A stretch of DNA of 64,000 nt from Paracyclopina nana (lineage: Eukaryota; Arthropoda; Copepoda; Cyclopoida; Cyclopettidae). Position numbers and translations under genes: made by a program. The stretch spans positions 496,001 through 560,000 of the forward strand of contig JAGUCH010000004.1 in assembly GCA_019096065.1 (NCBI GenBank). Reading direction: 5' to 3'. Every line of letters starts with the position of its first letter. Positions within the stretch are counted from its first letter, which is position 1. Below, one piece after another: positions 49,010-60,846 of the stretch. Under the pieces are notes generated by a model that saw nothing but the letters and a program-made list of their open reading frames with translations, searched no databases and was not told the origin of the DNA.

Positions 49010-51170
49010 ACCGGTTCAAACTAGAAATAGTCGGTTCTGTGTTAAGCAGGTGAACTTTTTTCAACTACTTTTTAGTACTAGCTCGCGCTCGCTCTATGGC
49101 TTGCGCGTGCTCTCTCTGGGTTTCCCCCCCAGCCCAAGATTGTCAGGTTTTGGGTAGCTGAAGCTTCCTAAAACTTGTCAGTATCCTGGTAAGTATCCTT
49201 TTGATTAGTACTTCTAAAATACTTATTATTTTAAAATAAGTTTTTTATTTGAAGTAACAGTGGGTAGGCTCTAGAAGCCACCACTATTTGAAGGTGTTAT
49301 GTGCAACTAAAAGTGGCCTACAAAAGGGCACTCCAGTTAATACAGTAGTAGCTCATGCCAGTTTTACTGGCTGAGTTTTGAAGAAAGGAGACCCGCTCGT
49401 CACCTTCTTTTTATTTATTTTTATTCCGCCCAATTAGGGCCCGAATACCTTATGTAGCCTCACTAAGATTCTCGTCAAAGGGGCGTTCAACTCTGAATTC
49501 CATAATGGAATCAAGTTTTGTTTATTTCTCTTCCCAGTGCTGCTTAGCACATAAGATTGCAAGGCGTCCTGGGTACTTTAATCACCTCCATTCGCAATGG
49601 CAGTTGCACACACTGGTATGTAGCAAGTCACTCCAGTGCTTTTTCACAAAAGCTTGCAAATGGGGTTGCACTGAGCATTTTTTGCAGACAAGTAGTGTCC
49701 CCAAGGCAATGGTATTTAAGCATGACATACATATATGTTATTTGCTGCTTTTTATTGTAATGCTGACACCAGTTCCAGTGTTGTAATTGGTGGAACACGA
49801 GGCGCCACCTGGTGGAGACCACGGCATTACTTGCCTCAATGTTTCCAGCATTACTAACTTTATTCAGCTCTTTCTACTTTTATTAGTGGAAATTGCTTCT
49901 AACTTTTGCACATGTATCATGAGCCAGTATTTACTAACTAGACTGTTTGTTAATGAGCCTTGAGCTCTGCAAATTTCATATACTTTTTCCATTCCAGCAG
50001 AGTGGAGGAGGCACGCCAACTCAGTGGCGTCACCATCGAAGTATTGCAATATTTTTTGTCGCACTTAAAGCATCTCCACTTGGTCGGGGAGAGCCATGTG
50101 CCTTATTTGCAACAAAGATGGAACACATAATCCGGAAGAATCTCAGCTAGGTCTGGATTGAAGTATATATATATACATTCCTCCTTTCCATGACATGCAC
50201 GTGATCTCCATTCGCATTCAGTTCGTCATGCTGCAACATATCTGGCAAAATATGCTTCGAGCTCAGCATTTCTTTTCTGTGTGGATCATATTCCACCAGT
50301 TCGGCAGTTGTAAAATCCAGCTTCTATTCGTAGTCGAATAAAAACTCGGGTTTTTTACAGCCTTTTTTATCATTCTCATTTCCTGGCAACAATACATCGA
50401 GGCTGCTTGTTTTTAAGCAGGAAGATTCCTACCAAGCATAGCTCCGTTTGCCACCTGTTGCTAGTATCGCAGAAACGTTTCCGGATGGTTGTGCACACCT
50501 TAATTGCAAGGTGGCGCCACATCCTGTTCTGGGTTACTTTTTGTCTAACAATATCGTAGGTATAACAAAGTACCAGTATTTCTTGCTCCTAGGCGTCATA
50601 AGTTAGCTTCGGGGCAAAAAACTCGCCTTTGTTCTTGAAGTCAGCCACTTTCTTATCACGTTGTTTCCACCGGAAGTTCGAAACTGCTTCAAACTAAAAA
50701 TAGTCGCGTCTTTTTAGAGCACAGCTATTATAGCTCTAGTGTCATATCTTAAGCTTGCCACATTTAGGCTTTATATAAAGCCCAAATTATGGTAGCATCT
50801 CAGCTCGGTCTGGGTGTACGCACATCAGTCCAATGCTTGTAACCGGCATTAGCCAAAAAGGTTACAGCCATCTTTTTGGCTAATTTCGGTTGGCATTTAT
50901 TAATTTTTGTCAACTTGTAAGCCAAAAGTGGTTCAAGTGAAAAATGGCAAATTGCAAAAGTCGCATTAAAATCGCATTTGCGGCTCACGCCCGCTCTACG
51001 GCGTGCGCGAGCGTTCTTCTGTCCAGTATTCCCCCCCTACCCAACTTTTACAGATTTTGGGCGGCGAACAGCCTCCAAAAACTGTATCAGTTAGCAGGTA
51101 ATTATGGGTTCGAACAGTACTCTAAAAAGTTTATTTGTGGCTGACGGAGGCCACTATGTAATAGAGTATG
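49010..51170. repeat. Diverged direct repeat pair, ~300 bp
   Basis: Copy A (about 49010-49310) and copy B (about 50680-51170) share TTCAAACTARAAATAGTCG, then a GC-rich CTCGCTCTATGGC block with GTGCGCG-like strings, a run of C (CCCCCCC), and AGATTTTGGG-like and GTATCAG strings in the same order. B holds an extra 250 bp. They may be remnants of LTRs or of a short repeat family; no coding part links them. Confidence 0.55.
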
Positions 51171-51986
51171 TTATTAATTATTGCCCACCTACATTTGTGC
51201 ATGAACAAACGTAGGGTTATTGTGTGCAATGAACACAACTCATGGACCAATCGTTCACAACATAATATAAGTATATTGTGGAGGTGACATCAGCCTTAAC
51301 AAAATCTCAGTGGCCTTTATGGAGGCTCACGAGGTGGAATGTGTCAAGTTTTAACTTTTTAACTATCACCAACGTATGTTTTATGAAATAATAGAGCAAT
51401 GTATGCACCTAATGGCCAACAAAGCGCATGGCCCTAGGGAAATAACTTTATCCTTTGGATTTAACTTGCTCCAAGACGGAGGTGTTAAAAACAATTACTT
51501 CATAAGGCATCAATCATAACATTGACAGGCCCTTATTGCAAGATTTCATTATCAAGCAGAGTCTCATTTACATAGGCATTTAGCTAGTGTCTAGAACACT
51601 AGCTATGCCACATCGCGTAACGAGAATGCGTACGTGATGTTTATTTTCGTAGAAACCAAGAGCATGTAAACCAGTCAAGCTCGTATAGAGGTGCCCCTAG
51701 TTAAGGAGACCTGTAATTATGATTACTTTAGACCTTTATCGAGCTTATTACACCTTACCAGGTGCAATGGTACAGCCAAGGCCATTCTTTTGGTGTTGTC
51801 TGTTAATGTTTAACATTAACCATTAGTGCAAACATTGCGGAAAAGTTGCGGCTATTATATGGGTGCAAAATAAAACTCGTAAATTCATTCTTATATAGAA
51901 TTCGAGACGAGTTATGGCCCTCATTGCCGTCAATTCGAGCCATAGCCATTTGAAAATAATTGCTAGCATATTCAAAGTTACTAGAC

Positions 51987-54900
51987 TTATAATTTTATTT
52001 TAGGTTTGTCTCGAAGTCCTTCGCAAGGACGTTGGAGAATCCTAACAGGCGGTAGCGCAACAGCCCCTTCAGGCGGAGAGCCTTCAGGAGAGCTCGGCAC
52101 AGCCTCTTTTAATGGCGACAACAATTCATCATCTGGACTATCGCGACCAGAAGACTTGCTATCATTTGTTACAGTTTTAGTTTCATATATTTGCTCTCTA
52201 GTAGGTGCAGAGGGCAATATAAAACTCCTGTTTTCAATGTTTTGCTCATCAGCTTCGACTAGGTTATCCTTTTTTGGGGACATAGATAGTCTTTTCTTAA
52301 TTAGCTGAGAAACTTGCCTAAAGGCGTCTAGAAAGCGATTTCTAGTGTCAGGCGAGAACTTTCTATTCTCAGCCATAACCTTAGACAGTGTTCCTTTAAA
52401 ATCTTCTTCGGATTCAAAGGTTTCAAGCACATCTGCGATAGTAGGTTGATACAGAGGTTGACTGTCAGAGTACTCATCGTCTATGAATTCACCCACATTT
52501 TCTAATTCAGTAGCGAGCGATTCCAGATCTGTATCAAATTTATTGCGACTAATTAGCGAGGAAGCCTCGCTTAGCACTTTTTGATATGTCTGCCTCCTCT
52601 TGTTCCAGGCTCTTAGGGCTCATACGTGGCGATCGTCGGCCTCTAAATGCACGTGAAACTGGGCTAACATATTCTGATAAATGTTCAGTTCCAACAATAC
52701 TATTGGGTGTAATAATTTGGTCCTGATTTCTTTGCTGAGGCGTATTCGGGACTTCAAAGAAGACCTTGCCCTTTCCAGCCAACTCTTTAAACGTGGGGAG
52801 GTCCTCAGACTGGAAGGACCTAAGCTCCTCGTAAAGAGTTGTTTCATATGTTTTTCGGCCATTGTCAACCAGTTGATCAATGACTTTATCAGCTTTCTGT
52901 TCTTCTGGAGAAAGGAGCGATCTCTTTTCACCCAAACCAGCCGCTGAATCTGTACTGTAATTGTCATTAGGCGGCTTGGGCACATATTTGTCCCATTGCT
53001 GCTTGACAATTTTGCGATTTTCATCCTGGATGCGACGAACATCTGATGGCTTGAAAGGTCGGTGGCTTTCTTTTAGTAAGATAGACCCGGACCTTGACAA
53101 GGTTTGGTGATTCCTTATAGTAGAGGTTCCTAATGAAGACGTGGCGGTTATGAGATCCTCAGTTACATTAGAGGCCCATTCGCTTTTCGCTTCATCACAA
53201 GCTGCAATGCTTTTCGAAACTCTATTTCTCAAAGCATATTCATCCACTTCAGGCTCGTCTTCCTCTAAGAATTTGAGCATTTTATCGAAGAATAAAGAGA
53301 AAGGGGTAGGTATTATCTTAACCCCATTCTCATCTGTATACGATAAATACGTCAGGGGACGGTTTTTTGGCTCTGCTGGTAAAAGGCACTTTTTGTGAAA
53401 GGCACCTACATAAATTGGCACTATTGTACAATGGCATTGCAATAAATGGCACTGCAATAAAAGGCACTGCCACAACTAATAGCAAGCAAGACAAATGAGC
53501 TTTATCAGGTACTCAAAATTCCGCAAGGTGGTGACACGGTATTTCTGGGGGGCAAATAGCTTGCTGAGGTGTTCGCGAAGTTTGCAAGATTTGCATGCAT
53601 GCGCTCAATGGCAAGGTAAGTGACCAACATCACATGATTTTTAGCACAAAAAAAGGGGCATTTTCCGTTTCTAGAGCGTCAGTTTGCTATAATAGTTTCA
53701 TTTGGCAAAATGTCCGATGTTAACATTACTGATCAAAACTTTGTCTATGACAAGAAAATCACAAAATGTGGAAAATGTACTGGTGCCATAAAGTATTTTT
53801 TTTCACTGATATAGCAACCCTACACTACCCAACCAAGGTTTTTGAATCTACACTTTCAAAGCATAAGGCCTCTCAGCAAATCAAGTATTGTTTCTAGCCA
53901 ATTTAATCGACATCTTTCATATGTTGACCAATCTTATGTCATTTCAGCCAAGTGTATCAGAAAACACAGATTTTTTTAATCCAAAACGATCAAATAAATG
54001 AGATGGGTGGCTTATACTAGGGGTGCCAATATTATATAGTGCCTTTTATTAAAGTGCTAATATTGTATGGTGCCTTTTACAGTAGTGCCAATTTATGTAG
54101 GTGCCTTACCCAAAAAGTGCCTTTTACCAGTATACCCGGTTTTTTATAGCGTATACAGATAGCTTAAACACTTCACTCATGGGTCTTTTATAAGACTTTG
54201 AGTTAAGAATTAATGCATTTCGTAATACACGAACACTGTTTTCAGCGTAAGCATTCGAATGCTTATGTGGCGACAGTGTTCTGTATTGGCATAATTCCTT
54301 TATCTTATACTTATCAATCAAGCGTTAGAGTGCATGATTGCTCGTAAGCTGCGCTCCATTGTCCGCTAATAAGGTCTTAGGTACACCAAATAGTGACGTG
54401 ACCTCTTCCATTGCATTCGCCACTTCTTTATAAGTGGAATTAAGCAAGGGTTTAGCTATTATCATTTTCGAGTAAACATCAATAATGACTAAGCACACTT
54501 TAGCATCCTTGCCTTTGACAAGAGTCTCATCAAAATATGCAAGGTCAATCATGACTAGCTCAAAAGGTTTATCCGGTATTCGGAATCTACCTTTTCCAAC
54601 AAACCGTGTGTTGGCTTGCCGATACAAGGCACAATGCATACAAGCTCCCACTATAATCCTACTTATTCTAGCTGAATAAGTTGAAAACATAGATTGTGTG
54701 AACAAAGTATTTACCTTCTTACTACCTAAATGGTTATGTAAGAGGTGAATACACTCCATTAGGTAAACACAATTTTGCATACTCATGTATACTTTCGTGT
54801 TTGTGGCGACTGTGAATGGAAGTTTCACATTCTTCCTGATCACAAGTAACGCACAATCAATAACTCTATATTTAGCAGCTATGCTCGTCGGTATCTCATC

Positions 54901-57900
54901 TTCTGGGGTGAGTACTAGCATATTTACTATTTTTTTGTGTTTCTTCACAGTTTTGCTGTAAGCGTAATGGCAGGTTGCGTGTGATGCCGGGCAAATGTAC
55001 CGATATCTTACGCTTTACAGTAATTGCGTCAACAACAACATTGTTTTCTATTTCAAAGACAGGAGACTCTGGGTTGGCTTCTCCTTCAAATGAGTGCGAA
55101 ACCACCGTTAACCTGTCAATTTCATCAACATCCTTATGGCGAGCATGAAGAATGGTTGAAGTATCGTCATGAATGAAAGGTGGCGATGAGCCAATCAGCT
55201 CGACCCACTTGTCATTCAAACATTGTAATCGTTTTTGTAGTAGAGACTTTGACATTGTACCCGAATTCAAAGTGTCAAATATGTGTGTCAACAGCTCTTG
55301 TGTGGTTATCACTCTCGAAGATATTCCCTCAGGAAGCGGATAAACACCTGCATATATATCCTTAGTTATTTGCGACTGTATAGAATACGGTGCAAAGAAC
55401 ACAGTGTTCCCTTCAGTTTGATGATATTTGTTCAATAAAATGTCAACAACTTCTATTTCAGTTCTTGGCACAGCACGTATTTTCCATGCAACAGGCAGGG
55501 AGTATATACAAGCTGCTAGCCTTTTGTGTAAAAGCATCCTTGCCAGTGAAGGAGCTAGCCAAAATGCTAGCTTTAGATAGGCAGTCTGTGACTATCACTA
55601 GTCTCTCAGGATACTTTTATAATGCTGTATCATCATCAATACTCCCAGAGCTTCCCTCTGGAAAGAGTGATACGATAAGCATACTGACAAAGGGAATCTA
55701 GCACTGTGAGTTCCAACGCACACAGCCTTTCCGTTTGCATCAATTTCCATTAGTAGGGCCGAGGTACTTATTACACCTGAGTCCACTACTAAATACGCTT
55801 CTTTGAAATTAGGTAGCGCTAGTGCCATACCAGCTTTAATTTCATCAATAACCCTGAAAAAGCACTTCTCTTGGAAGAAAGAGAACGTGAACTTTCCAGT
55901 TTTTCCTTGTTTAGTTGACATCACATCCAATAAGGGCGCAGTGTACATCGCCATATTGGGACAATATTGGCTCAACCAGTTGGTCATACCAATAAATTTT
56001 GCAACTGTTTCTTTGTTGTGGGCATTGGGAAGTCATCAAATGCAGTCCTGTATTTCTCATTTCTCAGGCATCTGCATTGTCATCACTCCATTATTAATCT
56101 TTATTAAGTGCCCGAGCACCGTTGCTTCCTTAATCCCTAATTGGGTCTTTTTAATTTGCAACAAGGCATTCAACTCACTCAAAATGTTCAACAGTTTTCT
56201 GAGCTCATTCAAGTTAGGCCAGGTGACAACATTAATGATGTCTTTCTGTCCACTTGAGTAGTTTCATATTCTGACATGTTAAACACCTTTGGAATCAAGG
56301 GTTTATCATCCTTCAGTTGAAACTTTACAGGCTCAACATTCCACAGCCTGAAAGACCTTGGATCATCAGAAAATATGTCCTTGTATTCTATAAGTACATG
56401 CCTGTAGTCTTCCCTAACTTCCACTGGTATGTGGTCTAGGTCAAACTTTAATACAGTATCCAATTCTAATGGAAAGGTGTTTTTGTAAACTAGAGTGGTC
56501 ATGTAACCTACATCCTTTGACTTAGAAAGAGGCACATGGACCATTAGTTCAATATCATTAGCTATCTTATACATAATAGTGGGAGCACCCAATATTGTGT
56601 GTTCATAGCATTTGTCATTCCCATTTCTTTGGTAAGAAACTGGGAAGCAATCATAATTGTGTACCATAATTGTTAGGACAACCTGCTCCATTCCAGCTAG
56701 ATAGCTTTCTATAGGAGTGAGGGCTATGGTCCTACATTTATCATGCACATTTTGTACTTAATCCAAGCTACATACAACTTTTCAACCATGTAGTTGGGCT
56801 TCAGTACAATGCGCTTTTGTTCACCAGACAGTAGTTTGTCACTGGAAGCAACAACTACCCATGGTAAACTATTCCAATTCCATTTACTCACAAACTCTGT
56901 TCATAGTTATTTCCTCATAACCATCAGACTGATTGGAAACAATAAAAACATAATTCCATTGTCTGATTAGTTTGTGTTTGATATTACCTTGTATGTGAAC
57001 TTGTTCATTAAAGGTATGCATATCAGTAAACGACAATCCGTTTATATCAACAAACTGCACCAAAATGTGCGTGTCAATGTAATCACAATAACACGTATCC
57101 ATTATATGCCGCAAAGATTTTAAACTAAGGTTTAATTTATACGCATCTTGAGTAGGCCTGTAACGTTGCTTTTTAACAATGTTAGCCTTCCTTATGACAT
57201 AATGAGCCTCAATATATATGGGCTCATCTGATTTATTGCCTATCTGCACTGGGAATGTGCCTTTTCTGGTCACAGAAGTGACACATCCCTCAGCAGTAGT
57301 ACTAACATAATCCTCATCAGGACTAAATTCCAAGCACTTATCATGGAAGCTGGAGTAAACATTTCTACATTTTGGTTTCACTCCAACGTCATCATCATCA
57401 GCCTCAGTGTCCAAATCCTCGTGGCTAAGCTCAGCCACAAGAGGTATTTCATGAGGAAGACTAGCATTTACTGTCACTTCCATGCCAGGCAGCACAGTAA
57501 TGCTTTCATTTATAGCTACTGGATAAAACGCCTCCTTTGTAAGGACTAGGGGAATCTTTTTATATTTTATTCGCCCTGGGAAATCAATAAAGTGTTTTCC
57601 ATCCTTACTAGTTAAGCGCAAGTTATTATCCACTAATAACGAGTTGCCAATCATCAGCAATGTTTCACAGTCAGACACTAGAAACACTGCTTGGCGAATT
57701 AGCACTCGGTCATTAAAAGCAACTTGTAACGTAATTCCTTCAGTACTGGGAAATTCTTCCCCATTGAAGTTTTTTGATGAGGTAATTAGTTTTTACTCTA
57801 GGTAAAGCATAACCTAATTTCTCCTTAATTAACTTAACTAGGGTGCAAGATATAATTTGAACCATCGCACCACTATCGAATAAAGCATGAAGCCTTATTT

Positions 57901-60846
57901 CGCCAGTAACTTGAACAGGTATATAGTACCTGTCACACACATTGTGTAATTTTAACGAAAATACACTCAGCGTGTCATCATTATCTTTTATGGTCTCCTC
58001 AGGAGGTACATATTTTAAAGGTTTATCACCTAGTATATCTAAGCTTGCTACGCGAGCAGGTTTTTTATGATTTGTGGTGCCTGGGTGGAACCAGTACACG
58101 CACAAGCATACCATTATTATAATGCATGCTATAACCAAATGCGGGACTAGCTCATTATCTTTCAGCCATAACAAAAGAGCTAGCATGGCACTTATCCATA
58201 ATAATAACCCCTTCCACATCCTGGCTGGGGTTTTTTCCTGTTTAGCTTTATCTAGGTCATGAACACCAGATATGGCCAAAACAATGGCACTCGAGCTTTC
58301 ATTCTGGCTCTTTGCACATTGTTTTTTCTTTACTGAGAGTGCTTTCAGATGATCGAAATACGCTCTCCCTACTTCTTTATTACATTCTCCCAGCATAAAT
58401 GACGGCAGTACGTATCAATCATTGTCCATAAGGTCTGGTTTTGATTTTTTTTCAGAAGCAGACATTATCTTCGTGCTTGGCGCGTTATCCAACACGGGAA
58501 TCCATTTATGACCTTGTGCAATCCTCTACAGGAACCACACACAGTGCCATCCTTCTTTAATTCATCCAGTGAAACTCCTGGATAATTCTCGCAACTTTTG
58601 GCATAGTGGGAACCATTGCAGAACAGGCATCCACCTGTCTCAAATGGATTTCCAGCCGGTAGCTTGCTAATATCAATGTTGAAAGTAGCAGCAATTCTTT
58701 TGGAACGCTCTGCTTCAGTCTCAGCCTTTAAGGCGGCAACTTCAGCATTTTGGCGATCAATCTCACAATTCTTTCTTGCTAGCTCACCGTGAAGAGCGCT
58801 GATTATTTTAGCACTTTGTGAACTAACATGTGACATTACAGAAAGCATATTAGCACTTTCTAGAATGTCATCATCAGCAGTGACCATAGCAAGTCGAGCC
58901 TTTTGTTTGACAGTAGGAGCCATAGAGAGCCTAGCACCCTTAGCTATTCCTGTCACGATCAGTTCTTGGGACATGCTTCCCAACTTGACCACTGATAAAC
59001 CAGATCATGTCTTGCAGGGCTGCCATACTCCTCATAGGAGTGCCCTGTTTCATCAAGTGGTAATGGTACATATTAATATACAACTGATATTGCTGAGGCC
59101 AATGCCTTTTCAATAGGGCATGAGCATCAGTGATAGTCTCAGAGATGGCATGGAATTTGCCATCGCTGTCCAACAAATCCCTGTGGATGCGCAGCCTGAG
59201 TGTGTAAATCTCCCTGACAGAGCAGTCAAGGGTCTGGTCGGGTACCTAATAATGCTATGGATGCGATTGAACTCATCTTCATCCTTCACATTCTTCGTGT
59301 AGGCATAGATATCATTCCAAAGGAGCTCTACACCTTCACTGGCTACTCCCCTAAAGTACTCAGCAATACTGGGAGTGGCACCTTCGCATAATCCTTCAAT
59401 CAGTGCTTCATGGCTCCAATCAAATCGGTTAGCCAAAGCACTAATTGTTCGCAAAAACTCAAGCACACTGTCAGCAGTGTTTGATGAGCTCTGCATTTCA
59501 AACCGTTTGCTAATTTTAGACCTAATTTCCTTTAACGCACTCGTATTGGCATACTTTAGGTGCCCATTCAGCGGCAGAGGAATATAGTCCTTATTGAACT
59601 TTGGATCATAGAAGCTTTTCGAATTTTCAGAGTACGAGGGAACAGCATAGCTGACCTCAGGACTCTTTAGGTGGCATTCTAAAAAGATTTTGCGTTGCAG
59701 CTCCGAAAACTCAGGTCTGGTCTGCAGGGCTTGAAAAAGCTTCTGCATCTCGGTGACCTTTTTCCCAGGCGACAAAACCGGATCCACCATTTGCAGTACT
59801 ACTCTCCTGGCAGATTCAACATCAACAATTTCGTCAATGTTAATAGCCTTAATCCTTTCATCCAGTGGGGCATCTTCTACATAAACCGATTCAGCCACTG
59901 GAATCAACGAATCCTTAGAAGCAGCATCAGCTAGCTTTAGGACTCGTTCAAGATTCCTTTCATAAATAGCATCCGGCTCAGCCCCAAACATATGCTTTGC
60001 AGTCATTTGGGCTGTGGCTATTATTTTGTTTGCAGTGCTCGCATCATGTAACTCGGTGTAATGAGCTCGCACTACTCCCAATTCATATGGACTCTAAGCT
60101 TTTCCTTTTAGTAATTTCACCACAGTGGACTCAACCACATTACTGGGTGGCAGGACTACCGAACTGTTGAGGATAGTCAAGTCTTTCAACGTCATTTTAG
60201 TAGACGTGAGCAATGATTTCTGTTCATCTTTAAACCCAACTTTCTTGGGGATGACAGAAATGTCCAATGATTTATTTCTTTTAGAGCCCCCCTGTGGGTG
60301 CTCAACATCAAAAGATGTAGAAATCTCCAAATTATCATTATCCTCCTCAGACTTCGTGAAGAAATCTGGCCTTAGATCAAACAAGGCTGCCACGGTGTCA
60401 AGCCCAGCAGAAGGACTAGTGAACTTTTCTTTATTGATCATAGTAACTAAGGCCGTTATTATCGGCTCCAATTCTTCAGTGGTACCTGTCTCAAGCCCAG
60501 CTGCTTGGTCAGCAGCCTTACTAAGCAAGATCGATTTTTTCTCACTGAAAGCTTTATTCATATATTCCATCCCAAAACACTGCAGGAGCAAAGCACACGT
60601 TGCCGAGTTCCTGTTAGGGGGGTCAATGGCATTGATATACCTGATTACCACCAAGATCTGCCCAAGCAGATTATCATGAGGCATCTGGTCAATGATTTTC
60701 ATGAGGTGCAAATCAAGAGGACGAGGCTCATCAGTGCTGATGACAATGATGCTAATACCATTCCACGCCTTGATCACACGTTTTTTGTTAACATTCAAGA
60801 CTTCAGAGGTCATTGGGTATTTTACCCATGACAAAAAGTCCCTTAC
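51987..60846 (-). mobile_element. Decayed LTR-type gag-pol element (Ty3/gypsy-like), fossil
   Basis: Read from right to left on the minus strand. At about 60.8-58.5 kb lie Gag-like regions ending in a CX2CX3HX4C zinc knuckle (CLFCNGSHYAKSC). At about 58.4-57.7 kb is a protease with the FDSGA active-site motif, preceded by two hydrophobic helices. At about 57.7-55.6 kb are reverse transcriptase and RNase H regions (FLGHLIK-type and TNWLSQYCPNM strings). At about 55.5-53.3 kb is an integrase with an HH-CC zinc site and the catalytic strings LVMIDLAY and LLADNGAQLTS. Beyond it, to 51987, lie acidic Ser/Pro-rich regions of unknown role. It is broken in several places, so it is old. A DNA transposon sits inside it and a plus-strand element cuts its 5' end. 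No LTR pair was found. Confidence 0.8.
53369..54136. mobile_element. 768 bp TIR element with 9 bp target duplication, inside the gag-pol fossil
   Basis: Both ends carry inverted copies containing CTGGTAAAAGGCACTTTTTG, then AAGGCACCTACATAAATTGG, with imperfect pairing over 70 bp or more. The flanks are direct repeats CGGTTTTTT at 53360-53368 and 54137-54145. The interior has no transposase and is rich in repeated TGGCACTGCAATAAA-like strings. Long TIRs and a 9 bp target duplication suggest a Mutator-like (MULE) MITE. It is younger than the retroelement it split. Confidence 0.85.

Larger units (their letters stand above)
45860..51980. other. 6 kb gene-poor stretch with old repeats
   Basis: No open frame here shows domain, splice or codon evidence on either strand. 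The DNA is not plain AT-rich spacer. It carries three copies of a small hairpin repeat (46.39, 47.13, 47.83 kb), a diverged 300 bp direct repeat (49.0 and 50.7-51.2 kb), a perfect 13 bp inverted repeat at 50847-50884, and several GCGCCACCTGGTGG-like strings (for example 49802). It reads as layered, decayed mobile DNA. Confidence 0.5.

Noticed and set aside
60094-60834. Nucleoprotein of a negative-strand RNA virus
   Set aside because: It lies in order before Gag, zinc knuckle, protease and polymerase of the same strand, so it is more simply part of the retroelement's Gag region.
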